Positions 1 through 7,918 of a stretch of DNA of 23,144 bases are shown here, in pieces. Positions within the stretch are counted from its first letter, which is position 1. Each line of letters opens with the position of its first letter. Made by a program: the position numbers and the translations under genes. The DNA comes from DASPKA01 sp035628335 (GTDB lineage Bacteria > Patescibacteriota > Doudnabacteria > UBA920). The notes beneath the pieces are model-generated. The model saw only the letters and a list, made by a program, of their open reading frames with translations, searched no databases and was not told the origin of the DNA. Where the stretch lies: positions 1 to 23,144 of the forward strand of contig DASPKA010000019.1 in the NCBI GenBank assembly GCA_035628335.1. The letters run 5' to 3'.

Positions 1-1502
1 ACAAGGTTGTAGTAGTGAGCGATAAGGGTGAAAAAATAGAGTACCCGCTCTTGAAGTTCATGCGCACCAACAGTGGTACCTGTATCAACCAGATTGTTCG
101 CGTAACTAAGGGTCAGCAAGTGAAAGAAGGCGACTTGCTTGCTGACGGTGCTTCTACTGAAAACGGCGAACTTGCGCTTGGTCAGAACGTGCTTGTTGCG
201 TTTATGTCATGGGAAGGTGGTAACTATGAAGACGCTATTTTATTCTCTTCACGCTTGGTACAAGATGACCGCTATACTTCTATTCACATTGAAGACTTTA
301 AGGTAGATGTTCGCGACACTAAGCTGGGTATAGAGCAGATCACTCGCGATATACCCAACGTCGGTGAAGAAAAACTTAAGGATCTAGATGAGACTGGAAT
401 CATCCGCATCGGTGCTTCTGTTAAGGCAGGTGACATCTTGGTAGGTAAAATTACACCAAAGGGTGAAACTGATCTGACTCCGGAAGAAAAGCTACTCCGT
501 GTCATCTTCGGTGAAAAGTCTCGTGATGTAAAAGACACTTCTTTGACGCTTCCACATGGTGAGTACGGAAAAGTAGTAAATATCCGTGAGTTCTCACGTG
601 ATGCTGGCGACAAATTGCCAAGCGGTGTGGTGAGACAGATCCAAATTTCCGTTGCAGTACTGCGCAAGATTCAAGTAGGTGACAAGATGGCAGGACGCCA
701 TGGAAACAAGGGCGTTATTTCTCGTATCGTTCCGGTAGAAGACATGCCATTCTTGGAAGACGGCACTCCAGTAGACATTATTTTGAACCCACTTGGTGTG
801 GTATCTCGTATGAACCTAGGTCAGATTTTGGAAACTCACTTGGGCATGGCTTGCCGAAAGCTTGGTTTTAAGATTGCAACCCCGGTTCTAGATGGGGTGA
901 CTGAAGGTCAAGTTAAGGAGCAGTTAGTAGCTGCTGGTATTCCAACGGACGGTAAGGTAAGACTGTTTGATGGTAAAACCGGCGAAGAGTTTGACGAACG
1001 TGTAACTGTAGGTGTTGCGTACATGATGAAGCTCCACCACTTAGTTGATGACAAAATGCACGCCCGCTCCACTGGTCCGTACTCCCTTATTACTCAGCAG
1101 CCGCTTGGTGGTAAGGCACAGTTCGGTGGCCAGCGTTTCGGTGAGATGGAAGTATGGGCGCTTGAAGGTTACGGCGCTGCGCATACGTTGCAAGAAATGT
1201 TGACCATAAAGTCAGACGACGTTATGGGCCGCAGTAAGACCTATGAAAGCATTGTCAAAGGCGAGCCAATTAAGAAACCAAACGTACCAGAAAGCTTCCG
1301 CGTGCTCGTAAAAGAGCTTCAGTCTCTCTGCCTGGACGTTGACTTGCTTGGCGAGAACGGTCGGGTAATAAAGACCGACTACGTGCAAGAACCTCCAGCA
1401 CCGGTTGAACAGATTAAAGAAGAGTCTATGTCCCTCCGCGACCTGTTCGCAGAGGAAGAAAGAAGAGATAAAAAAAGTAAGAAAAAAGCGACTTCTCAAT
1501 AA
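1..1502 (+). CDS. rpoB: DNA-directed RNA polymerase subunit beta, C-terminal part (5' end outside window)
   Basis: This is the C-terminal part of the beta subunit of RNA polymerase, which with beta' forms the catalytic core of transcription. The reading frame is open to the left edge (first full codon at base 3), so about 500 codons of a normally 1100-1350 residue protein are visible and the start is missing. Visible landmarks are the EYPLLKF and GTCINQ block, NGELALGQNVLVAFM, WEGGNYEDAI, GDKMAGRHGNKGVISRI (the conserved lysine/histidine region near the active centre), GGQRFGEMEVWALEGYGAAH, and the DDVMGRSKTYESIVKG C-terminal clamp segment. The protein ends in a lysine-rich tail and a TAA stop. 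It lies 119 bases upstream of rpoC, the classic bacterial rpoBC order. Identification is secure. Confidence 0.98.
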   Translation, partial: KVVVVSDKGEKIEYPLLKFMRTNSGTCINQIVRVTKGQQVKEGDLLADGASTENGELALGQNVLVAFMSWEGGNYEDAILFSSRLVQDDRYTSIHIEDFKVDVRDTKLGIEQITRDIPNVGEEKLKDLDETGIIRIGASVKAGDILVGKITPKGETDLTPEEKLLRVIFGEKSRDVKDTSLTLPHGEYGKVVNIREFSRDAGDKLPSGVVRQIQISVAVLRKIQVGDKMAGRHGNKGVISRIVPVEDMPFLEDGTPVDIILNPLGVVSRMNLGQILETHLGMACRKLGFKIATPVLDGVTEGQVKEQLVAAGIPTDGKVRLFDGKTGEEFDERVTVGVAYMMKLHHLVDDKMHARSTGPYSLITQQPLGGKAQFGGQRFGEMEVWALEGYGAAHTLQEMLTIKSDDVMGRSKTYESIVKGEPIKKPNVPESFRVLVKELQSLCLDVDLLGENGRVIKTDYVQEPPAPVEQIKEESMSLRDLFAEEERRDKKSKKKATSQ

Positions 1503-1523
1503 TTAACGGTCGAATTGAAGTCG

Positions 1524-1541
1524 TCCCCGCGGAGGCGGGGA
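1524..1541. repeat. Perfect GC-rich hairpin after rpoB
   Basis: TCCCCGC (1524-1530), loop GGAG and GCGGGGA (1535-1541) form a perfect 7-bp stem 22 bases after the rpoB stop codon. No T-run follows, so it is unlikely to be an intrinsic terminator, and rpoC downstream must still be expressed. It may be an RNA-processing or pausing hairpin, or a small dispersed palindrome. Confidence 0.6.
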
Positions 1542-1542
1542 T

Positions 1543-1612
1543 CCATTAGCTCTTAGCTTTTGGCAAGGCAATTAAGAATTAGCTAATGGCCAATGGCTAA
1601 AAGCTAAAAGCT
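1543..1612. repeat. TTAGC-type inverted repeat in the rpoB-rpoC gap
   Basis: The left arm 1548-1561 (AGCTCTTAGCTTTT) pairs with the right arm 1599-1612 (AAAAGCTAAAAGCT) at 13 of 14 positions. Between them lies a second imperfect palindrome built from TTAGC/GCTAA and GGCC. The element ends 9 bases before the rpoC start codon, where an SD would normally be, and none is seen. The 12-mer GGCTAAAAGCTA (1595-1606) recurs at 18302-18313 directly upstream of rplS in a similar inverted repeat. It could be a dispersed repeat, an mRNA stability or processing element, or a translation-control structure. Confidence 0.7.
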
Positions 1613-1621
1613 GCAACATAT

Positions 1622-4600
1622 ATGTTGAATACTCAAACTGAAGAATTTAAGGGTGTTAAGATCAAGCTTGCATCTCCGCAGACTATCATCGAGTGGTCCC
1701 GTGGCGAGGTGACCAAGCCTGAAACGATCAACTACCGTACCCAGCGCCCAGAAAAGGACGGGTTGTTTGATGAAAAGATCTTTGGTCCTATCAAAGACTG
1801 GGAATGTTACTGTGGTAAGTACAAGCGCATTCGCTACAAAGGCATTGTCTGTGACAAGTGTGGCGTGGAAGTAACTAAGTCCTCTGTGCGTCGCGAGCGT
1901 ATGGGCCATATTGCTTTGGCTGTGCCAGTTACTCATATTTGGTTCTTGCGTGGAGTTCCAAGCCGCCTTGGTATGATTTTGGACATTGGCGTCATGGACA
2001 TGGAAAAAGTCTGCTATTTTGCTTCCTATATCATAACTGGTGTTAATGAAGACTCCCGCGCAACCATGATGACACAGATAGAGTCTGAGTTTAAGTCAAA
2101 GAAAAAGGAGCTTGAGACTCGCTACACAGAGATGCTCGACAAAGCAAAGTCTAAGGCTCCAGCTAAAGGCAAGGACCCGGCAGAAGTAGATGCTGAAGTA
2201 GACACCAACATTGCTCGCATTAAAGATGAGTGGGCTTTTGAGTTGTCTGCGCTTGAGAAGATTCGCGACCAAGCAAAGTCTGAGCTTAAGTCTATTAAAA
2301 AGTACCAGATCATTTCCGAACTTCAGTACCGCGACTTGTCCTTGAAGTACGGTCCGGTCTTTACCGCGGGTATGGGTGCTGAGAGCCTGCAGAAGCTGCT
2401 CGAAGAAGTGAACTTAGAAGAACTAGCCCATGACCTTGAAATCGCAGTCAAAGACATGGATGGCCAGAACCTGCGGAAGGCACTGCGCAGACTCCGTTTT
2501 GTGAAGTCCTTAATCCACGCTGGTGTTCGTCCAGAGTGGATGCTCATTATGAACCTGCCGGTAATTCCACCAGACTTAAGGCCCATGGTGCAGCTCGATG
2601 GTGGTCGTTTTGCAGCTTCTGATTTGAATGACCTCTACCGCCGAGTGATTAACCGTAACAACCGTTTGAAGAAACTTTTGGAAATTAAAGCTCCAGAAGT
2701 TATTACTCGAAACGAAAAGCGTATGTTGCAGGAAGCTGTGGATGCGTTGATCGACAACTCCATCCGCCATGGCAAGGAGGTAGCTGCCTCTACTGGCCAA
2801 AAGCGCAAGCTCCGTTCCCTGGCAGACATGCTTAAGGGTAAGCAGGGTCGTTTCCGCCAAAATTTGCTTGGTAAGCGCGTAGACTACTCTGGTCGTTCTG
2901 TTATTGTGGTAGGGCCGAACTTGAAGCTTCACCAGTGTGGTCTGCCAAAGTTCATGGCTCTCGAGCTGTTTAAGCCATTTATTATTTCAAAACTTATTTC
3001 CCGCGAGTACGCACACAATGTACGTTCAGCAAACCGTCTCATAGAGCAAGGCAAGACTATGGTCTATGACATTCTAGAAGAAGTTGCAGCGCAGCACTAT
3101 GTGCTCTTAAACCGCGCTCCAACACTTCACCGATTGGGCTTCCAGGCTTTTCAACCAGTCTTGATTGAAGGAAAAGCTATACAGCTCCACCCGCTCGTTT
3201 GTGCAGCGTTTAACGCTGACTTCGACGGTGACCAAATGGCTGTCCACTTGCCGCTGACTGAGGCTGCCCAACGTGAAGCAAAGGAAATCATGGTTTCTTC
3301 CCACAACCTCCTTAAGCCGGCATCTGGCGACGCGGTCATGACCCCTGACAAAGATATTGTGGTAGGTTGTTACTACATAACCAAAATGCGTCCAGGACTG
3401 AAGGGTGAAGGGAAGATATTTGCTTCAACGCAGGAAGCCATGATGGCGTATAACTTGGGCTTGGTGTCAATTCAGGCTAAAGTCACTGTACGTGTAGACG
3501 ACGGAAGCTTACTTGAGACCTCTGTTGGACGTTTAATTTTCAACAAGATTCTTCCAAAAGAAATGGGCTTTAGAAATGAAGCTTTTGACAAGAAGCGTTT
3601 GCAGGCTTTGGTTCGTGAAGCGTACCGAATGTTCGGCAGTGAGCAGACCGCACATCTTCTCGACGAAATCAAGAGAACCGGCTTTACTTACATGAAGAAG
3701 TCTGGTTTGTCATGGGGTGTAGATGACTTGCATGTTCCAGAAATGAAGCCAGAGCTGCTCATGAAAGCAGACGCGGAAGTTCAAGAAACCTATGACCTAT
3801 ACAATGAAGGTCTACTGACAGAAGACGAACGCTATAATCGTGTTGTCGAAATTTGGAAAAACACCTCTGACACTCTCGCGGTTGGCGTGAAGGACACTGT
3901 TGAAGAGCATTCTACTGTTAACTACTTCGTGTCATCTGGTGCTCGCGGCTCCTTCTCTCAAATCAACCAGATGTCAGGTATGAAAGGTCTTGTGGTAAAC
4001 CCGTCTGGCGCAGTTATTGAGCTGCCTTGTAAAGGCTCCTTTAAAGAAGGTCTTTCTGTGCTTGAGTACTTCATTTCCACTCACGGAAGTCGAAAAGGTA
4101 TGTCTGATACCGCGCTTAAGACTGCTGACGCAGGCTACTTGACTAGGCGCTTGGTTGACGTGGCGCAAGATGTGGTTATTAACCAGGAAGAATGCGGAAC
4201 TAAAGAATATGCGGTTGTAACCAAAGCTGACAGTGCAAAGATTGGTAAGCAGTATGACCGTAACATCTTCGGCCGGGTTGCTGCTGAAGACATAAAGGTT
4301 GGAGGTAAAGTAGTAGTGAAGGCAAATGAAGGCATAGACGAACAGGTTGCCAAGGTGATTGCTGATGCTGAGGAAATCCAAGGAATTAAGTGTCGCACAG
4401 TGCTTAAGTGCCGCTTGCTCCGCGGTGTATGTAAACTCTGCTACGGTTATGACTTAGGCTTTAACAAAATGGTTGAAATGGGTAGCGCGGTAGGTATCGT
4501 AGCCGCGCAGTCCATTGGCGAGCCAGGTACTCAGTTGACCATGCGTACGTTCCACACTGGTGGTTCTGCCGCGGTGAAGGATATTACCCAGGGTTTGCCT

Positions 4601-5512
4601 CGTGTTGAAGAGCTCTTTGAAGCCCGTGAGCCAAAAGGTCAAGCTACGCTCGCTGAAATAGACGGCCAGGTGATGATCACCAAGCCTTCTAACCGCGAGT
4701 ACTTGATCCGCATTCAGGGTAAAGATGCTCAGAAGGACACCTACTATATAGATGGTGCAGTGCATTCTTTGGTGAAAGATGGTGTCCGTGTTGAGTCTGG
4801 TGATACACTATTCGTAACCGAAAAGAACAAGACTATAAAAGCTGACAATGCTGGTATTATTCGCGTTGAAAAGGATAAGGTTGTAGTGGTTCATGAAGGT
4901 GAAACCCTCAAAGAGTATGTTGTTCCAACCGCGTATAGCTTAATGGTAAAAGACGGCGACCTGGTTGCTGCTGGAACTGCTTTAACTGAAGGTAACCTTA
5001 ACCCGGCACAAGTGCTTGAGTTGAAAGGTCTTGAAGCTGCACAAAAATATATAGTTACTGAAGTGCAGGACATCTATACATCACAGGGTCAAACCATCCA
5101 TGACAAGCACATTGAAGTCATGGTACGTCAGATGTTCGGCAAGGTTCGTATTACCAAGTCTGGTGACTCTGAACTGCTTGCAGGTGACGTCATAGACCGT
5201 TCTCGCTTGCGTGATATAAATGAAAAACTAGAAGCAGACGGTAAAGCTCCAGCGGAAGCTGAACAACTTCTGATGGGTATAACCAAGACAGCACTTCATA
5301 CTGACTCTTTCCTTGCAGCGGCTTCCTTCCAGGAAACCACTCGTGTGCTCATTGAAGCAGCGACCACTGGTAAGACTGACTACCTTAGAGGTTTGAAAGA
5401 AAATGTGATTATTGGAAAACTTATTCCTGCTGGTACTGGCTTCAAGAAAGGTCAGGAAACACAACAAGTCTTGGCAGACGAAATTGTTCCTGCAGAAATG
5501 ATCAGTGAGTAA
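1622..5512 (+). CDS. rpoC: DNA-directed RNA polymerase subunit beta'
   Basis: Complete 1296-residue beta' subunit, the RNA polymerase subunit that carries the catalytic magnesium. The N-terminal zinc-binding region is intact (CYCGKYKR followed by CDKCG). The absolutely conserved NADFDGDQ triad motif is at residues 531-538. The second zinc site is also intact (CGTK, then LKC and GVCKLCYG). The bridge helix/trigger loop region VGIVAAQSIGEPGTQLTMRT starts at residue 957. A lysine/alanine-rich coil near residues 165-215 replaces the usual spacing before the clamp. Length is slightly below the 1407 residues of E. coli. The ATG at 1622 has no SD upstream; the adjacent bases belong to an inverted repeat. 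The gene ends just before a strong bidirectional terminator. Identification is secure. Confidence 0.98.
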   Translation: MLNTQTEEFKGVKIKLASPQTIIEWSRGEVTKPETINYRTQRPEKDGLFDEKIFGPIKDWECYCGKYKRIRYKGIVCDKCGVEVTKSSVRRERMGHIALAVPVTHIWFLRGVPSRLGMILDIGVMDMEKVCYFASYIITGVNEDSRATMMTQIESEFKSKKKELETRYTEMLDKAKSKAPAKGKDPAEVDAEVDTNIARIKDEWAFELSALEKIRDQAKSELKSIKKYQIISELQYRDLSLKYGPVFTAGMGAESLQKLLEEVNLEELAHDLEIAVKDMDGQNLRKALRRLRFVKSLIHAGVRPEWMLIMNLPVIPPDLRPMVQLDGGRFAASDLNDLYRRVINRNNRLKKLLEIKAPEVITRNEKRMLQEAVDALIDNSIRHGKEVAASTGQKRKLRSLADMLKGKQGRFRQNLLGKRVDYSGRSVIVVGPNLKLHQCGLPKFMALELFKPFIISKLISREYAHNVRSANRLIEQGKTMVYDILEEVAAQHYVLLNRAPTLHRLGFQAFQPVLIEGKAIQLHPLVCAAFNADFDGDQMAVHLPLTEAAQREAKEIMVSSHNLLKPASGDAVMTPDKDIVVGCYYITKMRPGLKGEGKIFASTQEAMMAYNLGLVSIQAKVTVRVDDGSLLETSVGRLIFNKILPKEMGFRNEAFDKKRLQALVREAYRMFGSEQTAHLLDEIKRTGFTYMKKSGLSWGVDDLHVPEMKPELLMKADAEVQETYDLYNEGLLTEDERYNRVVEIWKNTSDTLAVGVKDTVEEHSTVNYFVSSGARGSFSQINQMSGMKGLVVNPSGAVIELPCKGSFKEGLSVLEYFISTHGSRKGMSDTALKTADAGYLTRRLVDVAQDVVINQEECGTKEYAVVTKADSAKIGKQYDRNIFGRVAAEDIKVGGKVVVKANEGIDEQVAKVIADAEEIQGIKCRTVLKCRLLRGVCKLCYGYDLGFNKMVEMGSAVGIVAAQSIGEPGTQLTMRTFHTGGSAAVKDITQGLPRVEELFEAREPKGQATLAEIDGQVMITKPSNREYLIRIQGKDAQKDTYYIDGAVHSLVKDGVRVESGDTLFVTEKNKTIKADNAGIIRVEKDKVVVVHEGETLKEYVVPTAYSLMVKDGDLVAAGTALTEGNLNPAQVLELKGLEAAQKYIVTEVQDIYTSQGQTIHDKHIEVMVRQMFGKVRITKSGDSELLAGDVIDRSRLRDINEKLEADGKAPAEAEQLLMGITKTALHTDSFLAAASFQETTRVLIEAATTGKTDYLRGLKENVIIGKLIPAGTGFKKGQETQQVLADEIVPAEMISE

Positions 5513-5522
5513 TATATCAAAC

Positions 5523-5555
5523 AAAAAAACTATGCCGCTAAGGCATAGTTTTTTT
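5523..5555. terminator. Bidirectional intrinsic terminator between rpoC and the HD-GYP-like gene
   Basis: ACTATGCC (5529-5536), loop GCTAA, GGCATAGT (5542-5549) form an 8-bp perfect stem. Seven A bases precede it (5523-5529) and seven T bases follow (5549-5555), so it can stop transcription on both strands. The last codons and stop of the minus-strand gene lie inside the hairpin. Confidence 0.9.
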
Positions 5556-6453
5556 GTTCTTCTGAAATAGCTTCAAGTACGTCAGAGAGGAGCAGATCGA
5601 ATTCATCTCTTTTGCTTAAGAGAAATTGTTTTAATTTTTCTTCTGGAAAGTCGTTTATGAGCTTATGGATACGTTCTTTTGTTAGGACGCCCGCCTCGGG
5701 TATGCTTTTGCGGCTGCGAGTTTTAAATGCATCGAGTTTGTCTAAAATTATGACCAGCATTTCGGTCCTGCCAAACCCTTGACTCCCGTGGAAGTCTCTT
5801 GTGAATTGTCCGTCTGGGCCTAAAATGCCCTGTGGGTTTTGGTTTTCCAGGATATGGTGGAGCGCAGCCGCAGTAACAGCTTCCTTTGGTACACCACCTT
5901 GGTCAATAATGTCAAAAGTCCAGTGGCTATGTAAGTCATGAAATGCTTTCAGATTCATCGAAGGTTGTAGACCGTAGCTTTTAAGTTTCTCTATTCGCTC
6001 GGCTGCATCTGATGGGTAATATGTATGAAAGAATTCTTCAAGAGAGATTCCCCTATTAGGGACTTCGGAAATTGCAAAGACATCCAAGAAAAATTTGATT
6101 TGCTCACGTTTTTCATTGTCTGTTGCTCCTTCATTAAATGCACTGCCTGTTTTTCCAGTATCTGAGTAGAGCAGTCCACCGAGCACTGCTTTTATCTCAG
6201 ATTCGGAAAAGGCTTGCCTTTCTTTATGCTGGGAGTATGATTCTGCAAGTTGGGCCATCCAAACCATGCCAGTTTTGGCGTCTCTAATGCTGAATGAGCT
6301 TGTTTCCTCCATAGTGAGCCGTAAGTTGAGGTCATGCGAGAGTTGTTCAGTTTCAGTACCTGTTAATTTAAGTAGGTCTGGTAACGTCTCAGCCTCTCTA
6401 ACCTGGTCAACAGTTATACGGTTGAATTGGTATATGCGTTGTTCTGTTTGCAT
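5530..6453 (-). CDS. Degenerate HD-GYP-like protein with an ssrA-like C-terminus
   Basis: 307 residues from the ATG at 6453 (or 309 from the ATG at 6459). It resembles HD-GYP phosphohydrolases, which degrade cyclic dinucleotides, but key positions differ. The expected LLHDIGKIG block reads LYSDTGKTG (95-103), so the metal-binding His of the HD pair is Ser while the Asp remains. A histidine-rich segment FHDLHSHWTF follows (171-180), then ALHHILENQNPQGI (197-210) in place of the HHE..GYP region, and ILDKLDAFKTRSR (236-248) in place of the later VaDvyDAl..R motif. It may bind a nucleotide without hydrolysing it. The last six residues, NYALAA, equal the end of the E. coli ssrA degradation tag. 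The frame stays open another 94-96 codons upstream, but a -10 box directly before 6459 argues for the short form. The family call is moderately sure; loss of activity is inferred. Confidence 0.65.
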   Translation of the reverse strand: MQTEQRIYQFNRITVDQVREAETLPDLLKLTGTETEQLSHDLNLRLTMEETSSFSIRDAKTGMVWMAQLAESYSQHKERQAFSESEIKAVLGGLLYSDTGKTGSAFNEGATDNEKREQIKFFLDVFAISEVPNRGISLEEFFHTYYPSDAAERIEKLKSYGLQPSMNLKAFHDLHSHWTFDIIDQGGVPKEAVTAAALHHILENQNPQGILGPDGQFTRDFHGSQGFGRTEMLVIILDKLDAFKTRSRKSIPEAGVLTKERIHKLINDFPEEKLKQFLLSKRDEFDLLLSDVLEAISEEQKNYALAA

Positions 6454-6459
6454 AATCAT

Positions 6460-6465
6460 ATTATA
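6460..6465 (-). promoter_or_regulatory. -10 box giving a leaderless mRNA for the HD-GYP-like gene
   Basis: On the minus strand the sequence reads GGTATATAAT directly before ATG (6459), with a second ATG six bases later (6453). The perfect TATAAT at 6465-6460 predicts transcription starting about at 6453. That favours leaderless translation from the second ATG. No good -35 is seen. Confidence 0.6.
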
Positions 6466-6498
6466 TACCAAATTCGTTAAAGGTTCTTGTTGTGGTAA

Positions 6499-6527
6499 TT
6501 GATTATTTTTTGAGAAAATGGGATAAT
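6499..6527 (+). promoter_or_regulatory. Promoter of the hidden 45-residue gene
   Basis: TTGATT (6499-6504), a 17-base spacer, then GATAAT (6522-6527), which is preceded by TGG at 6519-6521 (extended -10). Predicted start is near 6534, leaving about 38 bases of leader before the ATG at 6572. Confidence 0.6.
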
Positions 6528-6571
6528 AGACAATTGCAATCAAGAATTTAACATCAATGGAGGGACAAAAA

Positions 6572-6709
6572 ATGTATACTCTGTATTTTTTGCCGCAAGC
6601 TGGAATAAGACATTTGGCGGCAGGCTCGGGCAAGTCTTTGCCGAACTGCGAGAAAAGTACCCATAGACCGAAAAAACCGGAACCAAAGTTATATGGTGCC
6701 GGTTTTTGA
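6572..6709 (+). CDS. Small 45-residue protein, unknown
   Basis: This short gene has every expression signal. There is an extended -10 promoter at 6499-6527. A strong SD, GGAGGG (6559-6564), sits seven bases before ATG 6572. The 45 sense codons end at TGA 6707-6709, within the T-run of a terminator hairpin (6673-6706). The peptide starts MYTLYFLPQAGIRHLAAG and becomes basic and proline-rich (HRPKKPEPKL). No family is recognised. A GSGKS string at residues 18-22 is too short a context to mean a P-loop. It lies between two minus-strand genes and runs antisense to the spurious upstream extension of the HD-GYP-like frame. It may instead be a regulatory RNA that happens to carry an ORF, but promoter, SD and terminator together favour a small protein. 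Confidence 0.55.
   Translation: MYTLYFLPQAGIRHLAAGSGKSLPNCEKSTHRPKKPEPKLYGAGF
6671..6707. terminator. Bidirectional terminator between the 45-residue gene and the TrmB-type gene
   Basis: AAAACCGGAACC (6673-6684) pairs with GGTGCCGGTTTT (6695-6706), with one internal mismatch. Six A bases on the left serve the minus strand and five T bases on the right serve the plus strand. The stop codon of the TrmB-type gene (6689-6691) is in the loop, and the stop of the 45-residue gene is at the right foot. Confidence 0.85.
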
Positions 6710-7483
6710 TTTGTCTTGTTCTTGTCTTTTTGCTTCTTTCCATGCAAGTTCGAAAATTTGCTTCATATCCTCTGCTATTTCTGCAGATTCAATGATTATT
6801 CCTAGTTTTTCTCGCCAGGAGACTATCATCACTTTATGGTCATAGATGTTCATCTCCGTGGAGAGTGTAAAGTTTTTGTCTGTGAGCACTGCTGTTTCCC
6901 TGAGGTGAGCTTTGTTTTGTGATTCTAGAAGTTTTGCATCCGGCGTGGAAGGGAAGATGGCTCGTATTTTTATCCCTTTGTCTGCGCGGCGAAAAAAGTA
7001 TTTTGGAAAGTATTCGGGAAGAGCAGCATGCATATCTTCTACTGAGGCGTACGCACGAATTGTTTCATGAGAGGTAAGTGTGTCTTCATAGACTTGCATG
7101 AGGCCTTCTTTTCCTTCGTAGAACATGACTTTAGGTCGGCCTCTCACGTTATGAATAGAGCTGAGTTGAGGTATAAGATTCAGCGCTTCTATAGCGCGGC
7201 CTTTCAGCAATTCAATTTCAGATTGCAAATAACCCTTAAGGCTGGTTGGAGGTTTGGCAACGTATTCCTGTTTTGGCTCCTTGCCTGAGACTGCAATGAG
7301 ACCTTTGGTAACTAGTCCATCGAGAATGTCATAAGCGGTAGTACGGTTTATACCAGCGCGTCTTGCGATTTCTGAAACCTTGCCATCTCCGAGCTCGAGC
7401 GTGGCTAAGTACACTAAGGCTTCTTTTTTCCCAAAACCTATTTGAATAAGTTTTTGGTATACTTCAAAACTTGCTTGTTGCAT
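6689..7483 (-). CDS. TrmB-family transcriptional regulator
   Basis: 264 residues. The N-terminal 70 residues form a winged helix-turn-helix of the TrmB type: IGFGKKEALVYLATLELG, then SEIARRAGINRTTAYDILDG as the recognition region, then GLIAVSG as the wing. A helical linker with SLKGYLQSEIELLKGRAIEAL follows. The C-terminal half (about 110-250) resembles the ligand-binding part of this family, which in archaea senses sugars; the ligand here is unknown. The C-terminus is lysine-rich. The ATG at 7483 follows a run of G bases, not a true SD, and a TTGACA promoter places transcription start on the A of the ATG. Its monocistronic unit ends in a terminator that overlaps the stop codon. Family assignment is strong; targets cannot be told. 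Confidence 0.85.
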   Translation of the reverse strand: MQQASFEVYQKLIQIGFGKKEALVYLATLELGDGKVSEIARRAGINRTTAYDILDGLVTKGLIAVSGKEPKQEYVAKPPTSLKGYLQSEIELLKGRAIEALNLIPQLSSIHNVRGRPKVMFYEGKEGLMQVYEDTLTSHETIRAYASVEDMHAALPEYFPKYFFRRADKGIKIRAIFPSTPDAKLLESQNKAHLRETAVLTDKNFTLSTEMNIYDHKVMIVSWREKLGIIIESAEIAEDMKQIFELAWKEAKRQEQDKSKTGTI

Positions 7484-7489
7484 ACCCCC

Positions 7490-7518
7490 ACAATATCATT
7501 ACTCATCATGTGTGTCAA
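7490..7518 (-). promoter_or_regulatory. Promoter of the TrmB-type gene, predicted leaderless
   Basis: Consensus TTGACA (7518-7513), exactly 17 bases of spacer, then TATTGT (7495-7490), then six bases before ATG 7483. The expected transcription start coincides with the first base of the start codon. Confidence 0.75.
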
Positions 7519-7598
7519 AAATTTTCCACCAAAACATACATATTACAGAATTAGGTTATAAATAAAAGATAAATTTGCATAAATTGAGACGATATAAA

Positions 7599-7625
7599 TT
7601 GACAGTAGATTATTCTTTTTATACT
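7599..7625 (+). promoter_or_regulatory. Promoter of the secreted 82-residue protein
   Basis: Consensus TTGACA at 7599-7604. The -10 is TATACT (7620-7625, spacer 15) or TACTAT (7622-7627, spacer 17). About 35 bases of leader follow, ending in the SD AGGAG (7655-7659). Confidence 0.6.
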
Positions 7626-7665
7626 ATCGTTGTTTAGTCTGAGATTTTTTCTAAAGGAGAATTCA

Positions 7666-7914
7666 ATGAGCAGCAAAAAGAAAGGTCTGTTGGTAAGCGT
7701 TCTAATGTTCGTGTTAGTTTTTTACCTCGTTCCTCGAGGTTTCGCAGGGCTACGGTCAAGGGTCGGGAGTTACCACATAGAGCATTATCGTGTGCACTCT
7801 CCACTTGGTAAGGCTCCATGCTACGCTACGGGCATAGTAACGTATGAGATTTTTCCTGACAAACGAGAGGCAATAGGGTGGAATTACCTCGGCGACCATT
7901 GCTACAAGGACTAA
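7666..7914 (+). CDS. Small secreted protein, 82 residues, unknown
   Basis: The ATG at 7666 is chosen because AGGAG (7655-7659) sits six bases before it. The frame can be extended twelve codons upstream, but that would swallow the SD. The N-terminus is a classic Sec signal: SSKKK positive region, hydrophobic core LLVSVLMFVLVFYLV, and likely signal peptidase I cleavage after GFA (residue 27). The mature part of about 55 residues carries two cysteines (C52, C79) that could form one disulfide, plus aromatic residues near the end (GWNYLGDHCY). No family is recognised. It has its own promoter and ends just before a paired hairpin, so it is a single-gene unit. It is probably exported to the cell surface or medium. 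Confidence 0.7.
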   Translation: MSSKKKGLLVSVLMFVLVFYLVPRGFAGLRSRVGSYHIEHYRVHSPLGKAPCYATGIVTYEIFPDKREAIGWNYLGDHCYKD

Positions 7915-7918
7915 AATT

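Noticed and set aside
1212..1499. Long open frame antisense to rpoB
   Set aside because: It mirrors codon structure of a conserved gene and has no start signals or recognisable protein pattern.
6572..6709. GSGKS string as an ATP-binding P-loop
   Set aside because: Five residues in a 45-residue peptide without a surrounding fold are not evidence for nucleotide binding.
6454..6747. N-terminal extension of the HD-GYP-like frame (about 98 codons)
   Set aside because: It runs through the terminator of the TrmB-type gene and over a promoter, SD and ORF on the other strand, and a -10 box lies right before the inner start.
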